Positions 8,321 to 17,386 of a stretch of 64,000 bases of DNA are shown here, piece by piece. The translations under genes were made by a program, and so were the position numbers. The notes below the pieces were generated by a model. The model saw only the letters and a program-made list of their open reading frames with translations. It made no database searches and was not told the DNA's origin. This stretch comes from Pseudomonadota bacterium. Lineage in GTDB: Bacteria; Pseudomonadota; Alphaproteobacteria; Rhizobiales; Phreatobacteraceae. Where the stretch lies: positions 1 to 64,000 of the forward strand of contig JAIUOO010000009.1 in assembly GCA_020161695.1 (NCBI GenBank), in the 5' to 3' direction. How positions within the stretch are numbered: the first letter of the stretch is position 1; each line of letters opens with the position of its first letter.

Positions 8321-8773
8321 ATGCCGACGCGTTCGATCCGCTCCCTGGCCTTCGAGGATCTCTCGGTCGGCCTGTCCGAGCTGGTGTTCAAGACGGTCAC
8401 CGACCAGGACGTGGTCGGGTTCGCCGACATATCCGGCGACCAGAACCCGATCCACCTCAACGAGCTCTATGCCTCGAAGACGCGGTTCGGCCAGCGCATC
8501 GCCCACGGCCTCTACACTGCGAGCCTGATCTCGGCGGTGATCGGCACGCGGCTGCCGGGGCCGGGCGCGGTCTATCTGTCGCAGACGCTCAACTTCAAGG
8601 CGCCGGTGAAGATCGGCGATGTCGTGCGCGTCCATGTCGAGGTGGCGGAGCTGATCGACGCGCGCCAGCGCGCGCGCCTCGTGTGCGAGTGCGCGGTGGA
8701 CGCGACCGTGGTGCTGGACGGCGAGGCCATCGTGCGCGTGCCCTCGCGCGCGGAACTCGTCGCCGCGGCTTGA
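8321..8773 (+). CDS. MaoC-family (R)-specific enoyl-CoA hydratase
   Basis: The 150-residue single hot-dog protein has the hydratase-2 motif FADISGDQNPIHL (about residues 34-46), with the catalytic Asp and His in the expected spacing, followed by GQRIAHGLYTASL. Proteins of this size (PhaJ-like) hydrate trans-2-enoyl-CoA to (R)-3-hydroxyacyl-CoA, linking beta-oxidation to polyhydroxyalkanoate or other (R)-hydroxyacyl pools. A strong ribosome binding site GAGGAGG lies 8 bases before the ATG. The gene is followed 67 bases later by ribF, an unrelated function, so it is probably its own unit. Substrate chain length is unknown. Confidence 0.88.
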   Translation: MPTRSIRSLAFEDLSVGLSELVFKTVTDQDVVGFADISGDQNPIHLNELYASKTRFGQRIAHGLYTASLISAVIGTRLPGPGAVYLSQTLNFKAPVKIGDVVRVHVEVAELIDARQRARLVCECAVDATVVLDGEAIVRVPSRAELVAAA

Positions 8774-8840
8774 CGCGCCGGACGGCGCTCGGCAGGGTCC
8801 GGCGACCTTTCGACCGGACATTTCTTGCCAAGACCGCTCC

Positions 8841-9806
8841 ATGCCCCTGATCCTGCCGCCGCCGCGGCCGCGCTCTGATTTTCCGGTCGTCACCCGCGAC
8901 CGCCGCCTGCCGGACCCGCTGCGCGGCGGCGTCGTGGCCGTGGGCAATTTCGATGGCGTGCATCTCGGCCACCGGCATGTCCTGGCGGAAGCACGGGGCC
9001 TCGCGGCGAAAGCCGGCAGCCCGGCCGTCGCCCTCACCTTCGAGCCGCACCCGCGCGCCTTCTTCCAGCCGGCGCAGCCGGTGTTCCGGCTGACGAGCCC
9101 CGAAACGAAGACGCGCCTGCTCGCCGCCGAGGCCATCGACGCAGTCGCCGTCGCCGCCTTCGACGCATCCTTCGCCGCGCTCACGGCCGACCAGTTCGTC
9201 AGCGAGGTGCTGATCGACTGGCTCGGCGCCTCGCACGTGGTGGTGGGCCGCGACTTCCACTATGGCGCGGGCCGGGCCGGATCGCCGGGCATGCTGCGCG
9301 AAGCGGGACGCGTGCAGGGCTTCGCGGTCACCGAGGTCGGCGCACTGCTGCGCGAAGGCGCGCCCGTATCCTCGTCCTCGATCCGCGCGGCGCTGTCCGG
9401 CGGCGACCTGCGGACGGCCCGCGACCTGCTCGGTCGCGACTGGTTCGTGACGACCGAGGTGATCCACGGCGACAAGCGCGGGCGTGACCTCGGCTATCCC
9501 ACCGCCAACCTGCGCCTTTCGCCCGGCACCGGCCTTCGGTTCGGCATCTACGCCGTGAAGCTCGGTATCGACGGCGCCTGGCGCGACGGCGTGGCGAGCT
9601 TCGGCCGCCGGCCGACCTTCGACAATGGCGCGCCGCTGCTGGAGGTTCACGTCTTCGACTTTGCCGGCGATCTCTACGGGCGGAGCGTCGACGTCGTGTT
9701 CGCCGGCTTCATCCGCGACGAGCTGAAGTTCGACGGGATCGATGCGCTGGTGGCGCAGATGGACCGCGACAGCCTCGCCGCGCGGGACATGCTGAAAGGC
9801 GCGTGA
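8841..9806 (+). CDS. ribF: bifunctional riboflavin kinase/FAD synthetase
   Basis: The 321-residue protein makes FMN from riboflavin and then FAD. The N-terminal nucleotidyltransferase domain shows VAVGNFDGVHLGHRHVL (about residues 32-48, with the HxGH motif), and a conserved SSSSIRAALSGGD segment before the C-terminal flavokinase domain, which begins with GDKRGRDLGYPTANLRL near residue 211. Length is normal. Start at 8841 fits the family. It is followed by a 126-base gap before a chemoreceptor gene. Confidence 0.96.
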   Translation: MPLILPPPRPRSDFPVVTRDRRLPDPLRGGVVAVGNFDGVHLGHRHVLAEARGLAAKAGSPAVALTFEPHPRAFFQPAQPVFRLTSPETKTRLLAAEAIDAVAVAAFDASFAALTADQFVSEVLIDWLGASHVVVGRDFHYGAGRAGSPGMLREAGRVQGFAVTEVGALLREGAPVSSSSIRAALSGGDLRTARDLLGRDWFVTTEVIHGDKRGRDLGYPTANLRLSPGTGLRFGIYAVKLGIDGAWRDGVASFGRRPTFDNGAPLLEVHVFDFAGDLYGRSVDVVFAGFIRDELKFDGIDALVAQMDRDSLAARDMLKGA

Positions 9807-9932
9807 CGCGGGCAAATCACAGTCAAGATCTGCTATTTTTCGTCAGATGGTATCGGGATACTAAATTATTTCCGTTCCCTTAACCATTGCTCCCACAACT
9901 GGAAGCGCTCCAAACATGAGGATCGCTTCGCA

Positions 9933-11642
9933 ATGCTGTCCCGCCTTCCAGCACTTCGCATCGGCACGAAATCGGTCGCTTTCGTCGTCGGACTACTCGT
10001 CTTCACCGGCGTTCTCACCATCATCGCCGGCTGGTCGCTGATCCAGCAGCGCAACGAGGACACCGCCCTCAGCGAGGCCCGGACCAACCTGCGCACGCTG
10101 ACCGTGCTGTTCCAGGCCGCTCACCCGGACGCCCGTTTCAGCGCCAATGACCAGCGGGTTTCCGAAGTCCGGATCCCGGCCATGCCCACCTTTGCCGACC
10201 ATACGATCGTCGACCGCACGGCGCAGGCCGTCGGCGGCAATGCGACGATCTTCGTCACCGACGACAAGGGCGCCTACATCCGCCGGACCACCAATGTGAA
10301 GAAGGAGAACGGCGAGCGGGCCGTCGGCACGCAGCTCGCGCCGGATCACCCGGCTCACCCGCTCCTGCGCCAGGGCCAGCCATATTACGGGCCGGCGCAA
10401 CTGTTCGGGCGGTCCTTCTACACCGCCTATCATCCGGTGGTGGGCACGACCGGCAATGTCGTGGGCGTCCTCTATATCGGCATCCCGATCGAGGATCTGC
10501 AGGCCGCGGCCCGCAAGACCCTCGTGACGATGATCCTGTCGCTGTTCGGCGTGGTGCTGCTGCTCGGCCTCGTCGCCGCCTTCGTCGTGCGGCGCGCCGT
10601 CAGGCCGCTGGCCGCGGCGACGCAGTCCCTGCAGCGGGTGGCCGCCGGCGACCTCGATACCGACATCCCCGCGAACAACCGCCGCGACGAGATCGGCGAC
10701 CTCGGCCGGGCACTCACCGTCATGCGCGACAATGCCCGCACGGCGCGCCACGCGGAAGCGACGCGGCTCGCGGACGCGGAGCAGCGCGGCGCCCGCGCCC
10801 GCCGGCTGGAACAGGCGATCATGGCCTTCGAGGGCACCATGGCGGACCGCATCGCGGAGGCCAATGCCGCCGTCGGCGATCTCGGCGGCAGCGCCCGCGC
10901 GCTCGGCGAGGCCGCCGGCGCCATGAGCGGCAAGGTCGGCATCGCGTCCGGCGCCACCGACGAGGCGACCGCCAATATGAGCGCGGTCGCCGGCGCATCG
11001 CAGGAGCTCGCCTCCTCGATCCTGGAGATCGCCCGCCAGGTGGCGGCATCCTCGGAGGTCGCCAGCCGCGCCGTGAAGGAGGCGGGAGACACCACGTCCC
11101 GCGTCGCCGAACTGGACAGTGCCGCCCGCAAGATCGGCGAGGTGATCAGCCTGATCAACGAGGTGGCCGAGCAGACCAACCTGCTGGCGCTGAACGCGAC
11201 CATCGAGGCGGCCCGAGCCGGCGAGGCCGGCAAGGGCTTCGCCGTGGTCGCCGCCGAGGTCAAGCAGCTCGCCGGCCAGACCGCCAAGGCGACCGGCGAG
11301 ATCGCCTCGCAGGTAGGCCGGATGCAGGCCGCGACCAACGCGACGGTCACCGCCATCGGCGTCATCGCGGAGACCATCGGCTCCATGGACCAGATCACCA
11401 CCGCCATTGCCGCGGCGGTGGACGAACAGCAGGCCTCGACGGCGGAGATCTCGCGCGCCATCGCCGAGGCCAACGGCCATGCCGACGAGGCGCGCGCCTC
11501 GATCGTCGAGGTCAGCGGCGCTGCGGCCGATACCGGCCGCTCGGCCGGCGAGGTCGATACCGCGGGCAAGCGTCTGGCCGTCTGTTCCGCCGGCATCGAC
11601 GCCGCGCTCAAGACCTTCGTCGGCGAGGTGCGCGCGGCATAG
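9933..11642 (+). CDS. methyl-accepting chemotaxis protein with a periplasmic Cache sensor
   Basis: The 569-residue chemoreceptor has an N-terminal membrane segment (about 12-34), a ~150-residue periplasmic region of Cache type (contains [11 protein letters not shown] and [11 protein letters not shown]), a second membrane segment (about 190-213), a HAMP domain, and a cytoplasmic signalling domain with [20 protein letters not shown] near residues 409-428, the tip that binds CheA/CheW. No C-terminal CheR-docking pentapeptide is present. Its ligand is unknown. cheY and cheZ are encoded 15 kb away in this window, so this is an orphan receptor gene. It is followed by a hairpin terminator at 11765. 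Confidence 0.92.
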   Translation: MLSRLPALRIGTKSVAFVVGLLVFTGVLTIIAGWSLIQQRNEDTALSEARTNLRTLTVLFQAAHPDARFSANDQRVSEVRIPAMPTFADHTIVDRTAQAVGGNATIFVTDDKGAYIRRTTNVKKENGERAVGTQLAPDHPAHPLLRQGQPYYGPAQLFGRSFYTAYHPVVGTTGNVVGVLYIGIPIEDLQAAARKTLVTMILSLFGVVLLLGLVAAFVVRRAVRPLAAATQSLQRVAAGDLDTDIPANNRRDEIGDLGRALTVMRDNARTARHAEATRLADAEQRGARARRLEQAIMAFEGTMADRIAEANAAVGDLGGSARALGEAAGAMSGKVGIASGATDEATANMSAVAGASQELASSILEIARQVAASSEVASRAVKEAGDTTSRVAELDSAARKIGEVISLINEVAEQTNLLALNATIEAARAGEAGKGFAVVAAEVKQLAGQTAKATGEIASQVGRMQAATNATVTAIGVIAETIGSMDQITTAIAAAVDEQQASTAEISRAIAEANGHADEARASIVEVSGAAADTGRSAGEVDTAGKRLAVCSAGIDAALKTFVGEVRAA

Positions 11643-11764
11643 GGCAAGGAGGTCGCATTTTGCACGCTGTTCGCGCGCTGCTCTTCACGCGAACCGGTAT
11701 CCACTTCGCTCGAAAATGCTCCTGATCACGGCGGCGAATAGCCCGGATCAAAAGCCTCCATTGG

Positions 11765-11807
11765 AACGGCCGGAGCGTTTACGGTAGCGCTCTGGCCGTT
11801 TTCTTTT
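11765..11807 (+). terminator. strong hairpin with U-tract just before the PaiB-like gene
   Basis: AACGGCCGGAGCG (11765-11777) pairs with CGCTCTGGCCGTT (11788-11800) around a 10-base loop, followed by TTCTTTT. It has the form of an intrinsic terminator for the chemoreceptor transcript, but it ends only about 14 bases before the next start codon, so it could also act as a leader attenuator for that gene. Confidence 0.8.
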
Positions 11808-11820
11808 GCGGGAGCCCGCC

Positions 11821-12462
11821 ATGTATGTGCCGCCGCTGTTCGCCATGGACAAGGACGATGAGCTTCTCTCGTTCTGTCAGGCCTTCCCCTTCGCCGCGCT
11901 GGTCACCTCCGGCGCGAACGGCCTGTTCGCGACCCATCTGCCGGTCGTCCTGAAGCGCGGCGAGGCGGGCGCCGGCCACGCCTTCTTCGGCCATCTCGCC
12001 CGCGCCAATCCGCACTGGCAGCGCGCCGCCGCAGGCACCGAGGCGCTGCTGATCTTCTCGGGACCGCAGGCCTATGTGACGCCCTCCTGGTACGCCACCA
12101 AGAAGGAGACGGCGAAGGTGGTGCCGACCTGGAACTATGCGGTCGTGCATGCGCGCGGCACGGTGTCCTGGCCGACCGATACCGGCTTCCTGCGCGAGAA
12201 CCTTGCCGATCTCACCGACCAGCACGAGGCGAAGTTCGAGCACCGCTGGGCGCTGTCGGATGCGCCCGACGATTTCGTCGCCATGCAGATGCGCGCCATT
12301 GTCGGCATGCGCTTCGAGATCACCGCCCTCGAGGGCAAGGTCAAGATGAGCCAGAACCGGCCGGCCGCCGATGTCGATGGCGTGGTCGAAGGTCTTGCCG
12401 CGGCGGACGATCCGATGGACCGGGAGGTCGGGCGCTGGGTGGAGAAGAACCGGCGGCGCTGA
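11821..12462 (+). CDS. PaiB-like FMN-binding split-barrel protein
   Basis: The 213-residue product begins MYVPPLFAMDKDDELLSF and contains FPFAALVTS, THLPVVLKR, GPQAYVTPSWYATK and VPTWNYAVVHARG, the hallmarks of the PaiB/FMN-binding negative regulator family. In Bacillus PaiB is linked to repression of sporulation and protease genes; in Gram-negative bacteria the role is usually uncharacterised and flavin binding is the better-supported property. The start at 11821 is preferred over the in-frame ATG at 11806 because the latter would fall inside the terminator and GGGAG precedes 11821. Confidence 0.9.
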   Translation: MYVPPLFAMDKDDELLSFCQAFPFAALVTSGANGLFATHLPVVLKRGEAGAGHAFFGHLARANPHWQRAAAGTEALLIFSGPQAYVTPSWYATKKETAKVVPTWNYAVVHARGTVSWPTDTGFLRENLADLTDQHEAKFEHRWALSDAPDDFVAMQMRAIVGMRFEITALEGKVKMSQNRPAADVDGVVEGLAAADDPMDREVGRWVEKNRRR

Positions 12463-12499
12463 CAGGCCTATTTTCTTGCGATAAGATTTTTTACCTTGA

Positions 12500-12514
12500 C
12501 CAGCGTAACGCTGG
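12500..12514. repeat. short perfect inverted repeat in the PaiB-ubiA gap
   Basis: CCAGCG-TAA-CGCTGG sits in the 205-base gap between the two convergent genes. The gap also holds a half-copy of a repeat-like GTCATTCCCGACCGAGGG block near 12599. No U-tract follows on either strand, so it is not a clear terminator; no gene is convincing here. Confidence 0.35.
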
Positions 12515-12667
12515 ATGGTATCGGTTGTGGCATGTTCCGGGAGTTGGGTTGCCGGAACCTGACTGCGTTTCCGGCCCGCCCTCTGCGACCGTCAACCTGT
12601 CATTCCCGACCGAGGGAAGGGGGAGACGTGAGGGAGAATCTTCGCCGGAGGCGATGCGAAGGTTTGA

Positions 12668-13615
12668 TCAGCCGAACCCGAAAGCCCGCACCAGCGAAGC
12701 CGCGACCAGGCCGGCGAGCAGGATCAGACCGGCATACTGGTTCGATTTGAACAGCCGCAGACAAAGATCGGGGTCCGCGATGTCGAGGCGGCCGACCTGC
12801 CAGACGAGGTGCGCCGCGAAGGCGGCAAGCCCGGCATAGGCGACCAGCGGCGCGCCAAGCGACCAGAGGGCCACGGCGAACAGGAGGCTCGCGCCGGCAT
12901 AGAAGGCAGCGAGGATCGGCCGGGTCCGCTCGCCGAACAGCAGGGCGGTGGAGCGGACGCCGACAATGGCGTCGTCCTCGCGGTCCTGATGGGCGTAGAT
13001 CGTGTCGTAGCCGATGACCCACAGGATCGAGCCGGCATAGAGCAGCAGGGCCGGCGGATCGAGCCTGCCGAAGGCGGCGGCCCAGCCCATCAGCGCGCCC
13101 CACGAGAAGGCGAGGCCCAGCACCGATTGCGGCCAGGACGTGATGCGCTTCATGAAGGGGTAAATCGCGACGATGGCGAGCGAGGCGATGCCGACCATCC
13201 AGGCGAAGGGATCGGCGAGGGCGAGGAGCACCAGCGCGCCGACCACGACCTGCGCGACAAGGAACAGCCTGGCCTGACGGGCGGTGACCTGACCCGATGG
13301 CAGCGGCCGCGAGCGGGTGCGCTCGACCATGGCGTCGATATCGCGGTCGACGAGGTCGTTGTAGGTGCAGCCCGCGCCACGCATGGCGATCGCGCCGATG
13401 GCGAACAGCGCCATGTGCCAGAGGTTCGGCAGCGGCTGGCCCATGGCGATGGCGGCGAGCGCCGACGACCACCAGCAGGGCAGGACGAGCAGCCAGAAGC
13501 CGATGGGCCGATCGGCGCGGGCGAGCCTCAGATAGGGGCGCCAGCCGGGCGGCGCGAGAGTATCGACCCACGAGCCGCGGACGGCATCGGCGACACGGCC
13601 ATCGGCGGCGGACAT
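12668..13615 (-). CDS. ubiA: 4-hydroxybenzoate polyprenyltransferase
   Basis: The 315-residue integral membrane enzyme attaches the polyprenyl tail to 4-hydroxybenzoate in ubiquinone biosynthesis. Two aspartate-rich Mg-prenyl-diphosphate motifs are visible: NDLVDRDIDAMVERT near residue 85 and DREDDAIVG near 210, separated by membrane helices. The start at 13615 (MSAADGRVADAV) is chosen over upstream in-frame ATGs because it begins just after the preceding gene and the extra N-terminal residues look non-coding. It follows a small secreted-protein gene by 7 bases, so the two are probably co-transcribed. Confidence 0.95.
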   Translation of the reverse strand: MSAADGRVADAVRGSWVDTLAPPGWRPYLRLARADRPIGFWLLVLPCWWSSALAAIAMGQPLPNLWHMALFAIGAIAMRGAGCTYNDLVDRDIDAMVERTRSRPLPSGQVTARQARLFLVAQVVVGALVLLALADPFAWMVGIASLAIVAIYPFMKRITSWPQSVLGLAFSWGALMGWAAAFGRLDPPALLLYAGSILWVIGYDTIYAHQDREDDAIVGVRSTALLFGERTRPILAAFYAGASLLFAVALWSLGAPLVAYAGLAAFAAHLVWQVGRLDIADPDLCLRLFKSNQYAGLILLAGLVAASLVRAFGFG

Positions 13616-13622
13616 GCGGGGA

Positions 13623-14111
13623 TCAGAGCGCGCCGGGCGTGCGCAGGTCGAGCTGCGGCCTGCGGCCGGCATTGGGCGCGAAGGGATTGGCGCCACCACC
13701 GCCGCCGGCCTCCGCCTGCCGCCGCTGGCGGTCGAGCTGCGCGACGCCGTTGCAGGCCTGGGTGCGGTTGCGGGAGACGTTGGTCATGCCGGTATTGACG
13801 TCGTTCACCACCTGGTCGGGCAGGCGGCAGAAGTCCTGGTTCGTCGACACCCACTGCTGCAGCCGGCGGAACGAGTTCTGGGCGTTGGTCAGCGCCTGGC
13901 AGGCGCGCTGGGCATTGGCGCGGGCCTGCTCGAAGGAGGACGGGCGGCCGCGCGGCATGGCGGCCTGCGTCTGCTTCATCACCTCCTGGTGGGCGGCGAT
14001 GAGCGGCTGGAATTCCGACTGGCAGATCTCGTTCGCCATGGCGGAGCCACCGGCGAGCATCGCCGCGGCGAAGACGGCCAGAGGAATGCGATTTGGCAGG
14101 CGACGGCGCAT
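13623..14111 (-). CDS. conserved secreted protein of unknown function
   Basis: The 162-residue product has a clear signal peptide (basic MRRRLPNR, hydrophobic LAVFAAAMLAGG, cleavage near SAMA-NE), then a helical, Gln/Asn/Arg-rich mature region with four cysteines (CQSEF, CQAL, FCRLP, ACNG) likely forming disulphides, and a Gly-rich C-terminal tail. I do not recognise a catalytic family. It lies 7 bases upstream of ubiA and is divergent from rsmE. The start at 14111 is preferred because the longer frame has no signal sequence. Confidence 0.75.
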   Translation of the reverse strand: MRRRLPNRIPLAVFAAAMLAGGSAMANEICQSEFQPLIAAHQEVMKQTQAAMPRGRPSSFEQARANAQRACQALTNAQNSFRRLQQWVSTNQDFCRLPDQVVNDVNTGMTNVSRNRTQACNGVAQLDRQRRQAEAGGGGGANPFAPNAGRRPQLDLRTPGAL

Positions 14112-14273
14112 CGTTCGGCCCCCGTGAAAACGTCCGCAGCGCGACGAAGGTTGCGTGAAATCGGCAGTGTTCATACCAATCGGCCGACTTCGTGGCAATG
14201 TGACGATGGGCCCCGCGCGCCGCAGCCGCATGCGGCGGGTGGCTCGCGGCGGCGGAATGGACGGGCAGAACCG

Positions 14274-15020
14274 ATGGCTTCCTACGATTTCACCTCCATC
14301 CGGCTATTCGTGGAGGGGCCTCTGGCCGCGGGCGGCGAGATCGAGACCGGCCGCGACCAGGCCAATTATCTCCTGAATGTGATGCGCCTCGCCGACGGTG
14401 ACGCGGTTCTGCTGTTCGACGGCGCGAGCGGCGAATGGCGCGCGCGCGTCCGCAAGGACGGCAAGAAGGCCGTCCGGCTGGCGCTGGAGGCACAGGTGCG
14501 GCCGCAGCCGCCGGCGGGCGACCTCTGGCTCCTGTTCGCGCCGCTGAAGCACGCGCGCTTCGACTATCTGGTCCAGAAGGCGGTCGAAATGGGCGCCTCG
14601 CGGCTCCAGCCGGTGATCACCCAGCACACGCAGATCGCGCGCGTGAACACCGAGCGCATGCGCGCCAACGCGATCGAGGCAGCGGAACAATGCGGCGTTC
14701 TGGCCGTTGCCGAGTGCCATGACCCGCAACCGCTCGCCAAAGCCCTGGATGGATGGCCGCCCGGCCGGCTGCTCGTTTTCTGCGACGAGGGTGCCGCCAG
14801 CGCCAATCCCGTCGAGGTTCTCGCGCCTTTCCGGGGCCGGACCGGCGGTTTTGCGGTGCTTGTCGGCCCCGAGGGCGGCTTCTCGCAGGACGAGCGGGCC
14901 ATGCTGCACAAACGGGCCGATACGGTCGCGATTTCGCTCGGGCCGCGCATCCTGCGCGCCGACACGGCGGCCGTCGCCGCCCTCGCCGTGGTGCAGGCGA
15001 CGCTGGGCGACTGGCGCTAG
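14274..15020 (+). CDS. rsmE: 16S rRNA (uracil-1498-N3)-methyltransferase
   Basis: The 248-residue SPOUT-class enzyme methylates U1498 of 16S rRNA. It has an N-terminal PUA-like domain (about 1-75) and a knotted C-terminal methyltransferase domain: KHARFDYLVQKAVEMGASRL near residue 90, then the SAM-binding knot LVGPEGGFSQDE (about 197-208) and SLGPRILRADTAAVAAL. Length matches the family. Its neighbours ubiA and a GCS2-type ligase are typical for this order of bacteria. The start at 14274 gives MASYDFTSIRLFVE. Confidence 0.95.
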   Translation: MASYDFTSIRLFVEGPLAAGGEIETGRDQANYLLNVMRLADGDAVLLFDGASGEWRARVRKDGKKAVRLALEAQVRPQPPAGDLWLLFAPLKHARFDYLVQKAVEMGASRLQPVITQHTQIARVNTERMRANAIEAAEQCGVLAVAECHDPQPLAKALDGWPPGRLLVFCDEGAASANPVEVLAPFRGRTGGFAVLVGPEGGFSQDERAMLHKRADTVAISLGPRILRADTAAVAALAVVQATLGDWR

Positions 15021-15288
15021 TTCCCTGACAGGGAAGTCCGGTGCGCCGCGAAGCAGCGGCGATGCCGAAACGGGTGCCCCGGTCAACGAATTTAAGTTCA
15101 CGCAATCTTTCAAAGCGTTACAGAAATGCGGCAACGCGTGTCCGGATCGGGCCACATTTTCGCCCGCCGCCGCTTCAGCCTGTCGCTCGCCGCGGCCCGG
15201 TGTGACTGGCGTCGGCCATGGCCAAAACGCCGCCGCCTCCCGGCGGCGCATATCAATAAATTTAGCCATGGCATCATGGAGATAGGTC

Positions 15289-16410
15289 ATGACCGATACT
15301 CGTCGCTTCGGGATCGAGGAAGAGTTTTTCGTGGTCGATGCAGAGACCAAGGCGGTCATGCGGCGTATGCCGCAGGGCTTTTTCGCCACGGCCAAGGACC
15401 GGCTCGGCGACCGCGTGAAGAGTGAAATGCTGCAGTCGCAGGTCGAGTTGACCAGCTCCATCCATTCAACCGCCTCGGCGGCGCGCAACGAGGTTCAGGC
15501 GATGCGCGGGACGCTCGGCGAAGTCGCGGCGGCGCACGGCCTCGCCATTCTCGGCTCGGGCACCCACCCCACCGCCATGTGGGCGACGCAGCGGGCGAGC
15601 GATGCCCCGCGCTACGACAACGTGATGCACGACCTGCAGATGCTCGGCCAGCGCAACATCGTCTGCGGCCTACATGTCCATGCCGAGTTCGACGACCTGT
15701 CGCGCCGCGTCGACGTGATGGGGCGGATCATGCCGTTCATTCCGCTGATCATCGCGCTATCGACGTCCTCGCCGTTCTGGCAGTCGCGGGCCACCGGCCT
15801 GATGGGCTACCGCCTTGCCGCCTATGACGAACTGCCGCGCACCGGCCTGCCGGAGCTGTTCAAGACGCAGGCGGAGTACGACGACTATGTCGCGCTGCTG
15901 GTCGAGGCGCGGATCATCGAGGATTCGAGCTATGTCTGGTGGGCCGTGCGCCCGTCGCGCCGCTTCCCGACGCTGGAACTGCGCGCGCCCGACAGCTGCA
16001 CCCATGTCGAGGACACGCTGGCGATCGCCGCGCTCTACCGGTCGCTGGTGCGCCACCTGCTGCGCAATCCCGAACTCAACGGCGCGCTGTCGCCGGTCTC
16101 GCGCGCCATCGCGCAGGAGAACAAGTGGCGGGCGCAGCGCTACGGCATCCATGGCTCCTTCGTCGACGAGGTGCGTCGGACCACCATCGCCGTGCCGGAC
16201 CTCGTGAAGGAGCTGACGGCGCAGATCGCGGACGATGCCGAGGCGCTCGGCTGCGTCGACGATCTCGCCAGGTGCCTCGACATCTGCGAGCGCGGCACCT
16301 CCGCCGACGGCCAGCTGACCGTCTGGAAATCGGCGCTCAGCCTCGCCGAGACGCCGCACGACGCCTTGCGGGCGGTGAAGACCTGGATCGCCCACCAGAC
16401 GCTGCAATGA
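15289..16410 (+). CDS. carboxylate-amine ligase / GCS2-type glutamate-cysteine ligase
   Basis: The 373-residue product begins [17 protein letters not shown], with the ATP-grasp-like N-terminus of the GCS2/YbdK family, and contains [20 protein letters not shown] and [14 protein letters not shown]. YbdK has weak gamma-glutamylcysteine ligase activity in Escherichia coli; whether this protein supplies glutathione in vivo is unknown. GAGATAGG precedes the ATG. The 268-base gap before it contains no gene that I can support but is AT-richer near 15090-15125, suggesting its promoter. Confidence 0.88.
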   Translation: MTDTRRFGIEEEFFVVDAETKAVMRRMPQGFFATAKDRLGDRVKSEMLQSQVELTSSIHSTASAARNEVQAMRGTLGEVAAAHGLAILGSGTHPTAMWATQRASDAPRYDNVMHDLQMLGQRNIVCGLHVHAEFDDLSRRVDVMGRIMPFIPLIIALSTSSPFWQSRATGLMGYRLAAYDELPRTGLPELFKTQAEYDDYVALLVEARIIEDSSYVWWAVRPSRRFPTLELRAPDSCTHVEDTLAIAALYRSLVRHLLRNPELNGALSPVSRAIAQENKWRAQRYGIHGSFVDEVRRTTIAVPDLVKELTAQIADDAEALGCVDDLARCLDICERGTSADGQLTVWKSALSLAETPHDALRAVKTWIAHQTLQ

Positions 16411-16415
16411 TGCAG

Positions 16416-16444
16416 CGGGCGCGGTTCCGAGCGGGCCGCGCCCG
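16416..16444. terminator. hairpin between convergent genes
   Basis: CGGGCGCGG (16416-16424) pairs with CCGCGCCCG (16436-16444) in the short gap between the ligase gene and the LytTR gene, which converge. There is no U-run, so if it terminates transcription it does so weakly or with a protein factor. Confidence 0.45.
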
Positions 16445-16482
16445 TCAATCGCCGTGTTGGCGGCCACGCCGGACCGCGACGT

Positions 16483-17295
16483 TCAGACGAGGTTCCCGGC
16501 GACAAGCCGGCGGCGGCCGGCGCGACTGACCGGCAGCATGCGGCCACCGTCGAGCACGATGCCGGACCGCCCGAGCCGGGCCGAACCGCCGGCGAGAGCG
16601 GCATGGGCCACCCAGTGGGACCGGTGGACCTGGATGCCGGCCTCCGGGCCGAGAGCGGCCATGCCGTTCGACAGGCTGAGCAGCACCAGCGCATCGCCGC
16701 GGGCGGTGTGGACACGCAGGTAATGATCCTCGGCGCTGAGGGCGATCACCGGTGCGCTGCGCAGGCTCGGCGGCAGCTTGTCCCGCAGGGGATCGGGCGA
16801 AGAGGCCATGACGGCAGGCCGGCTTTCGACGGGTGGCCGTGGCGCCGCGATGGGCGCCGCTCCACGGTCCGCGAGCCAGCCCCGCACCATCCGCACGAAA
16901 AGGGTGACGACGACGTTGATCAGGGCCGCCTGAAGGCAGAGCTCCCAGAACGCGACATGCGGCAGAACCTGCGGCGCCCAAAGCCACAAAAGGGCCCATA
17001 CGACCACCGCGCCGGGCAGCGCCAGCGCGATGGCAATCGCCAGAGACGCCGGGAACGGCACCGGCCCCTGAAAGACGAAGCGCGCCGCAAGCGTGTTGGC
17101 GGCGACCGCCATGGCGCTGATCACCGCCATGCACACGGTGTAGTGGAGAATGCGGACGGAGAGGCCCATGCCCAGATAGGAGCCGAATGGGCCGAGCACA
17201 CCGAGCAGGACGCCGAAGCCAAGAACAGCCAGCACGGGACCTGAGCACAGGGCTCCAGCCACACGGCCCATCCGGGAGGCGAAGCTCTGGGTCAT
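16483..17295 (-). CDS. membrane-anchored LytTR-domain transcriptional regulator
   Basis: The 270-residue protein has four hydrophobic helices in its first ~145 residues, a Pro-rich linker, and a C-terminal LytTR DNA-binding domain (about 185-268) with ALSAEDHYLRVHTARGD, a canonical LytTR core, and HRSHWVAHAAL. It lacks a receiver domain, so it is a one-component membrane regulator rather than a histidine-kinase response regulator. The signal it senses and its targets are unknown; a binding site close to its own start was not recognised. It is divergent from an alpha/beta hydrolase gene. Confidence 0.85.
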   Translation of the reverse strand: MTQSFASRMGRVAGALCSGPVLAVLGFGVLLGVLGPFGSYLGMGLSVRILHYTVCMAVISAMAVAANTLAARFVFQGPVPFPASLAIAIALALPGAVVVWALLWLWAPQVLPHVAFWELCLQAALINVVVTLFVRMVRGWLADRGAAPIAAPRPPVESRPAVMASSPDPLRDKLPPSLRSAPVIALSAEDHYLRVHTARGDALVLLSLSNGMAALGPEAGIQVHRSHWVAHAALAGGSARLGRSGIVLDGGRMLPVSRAGRRRLVAGNLV

Positions 17296-17386
17296 TGGCG
17301 AATGAATCGTGCCGTTGGCGAAGTCGGCGGAGACTAGGGCCGGCCCGGCGGCTAGGCAATCGACGCCCGTTCACCGGAGCCCACCC

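Noticed and set aside
12496..12839. Two small plus-strand frames between the PaiB-like gene and ubiA
   Set aside because: Arg/Pro/Ser-rich, cross ubiA, and include a repeat-like block; no ribosome binding site or family.
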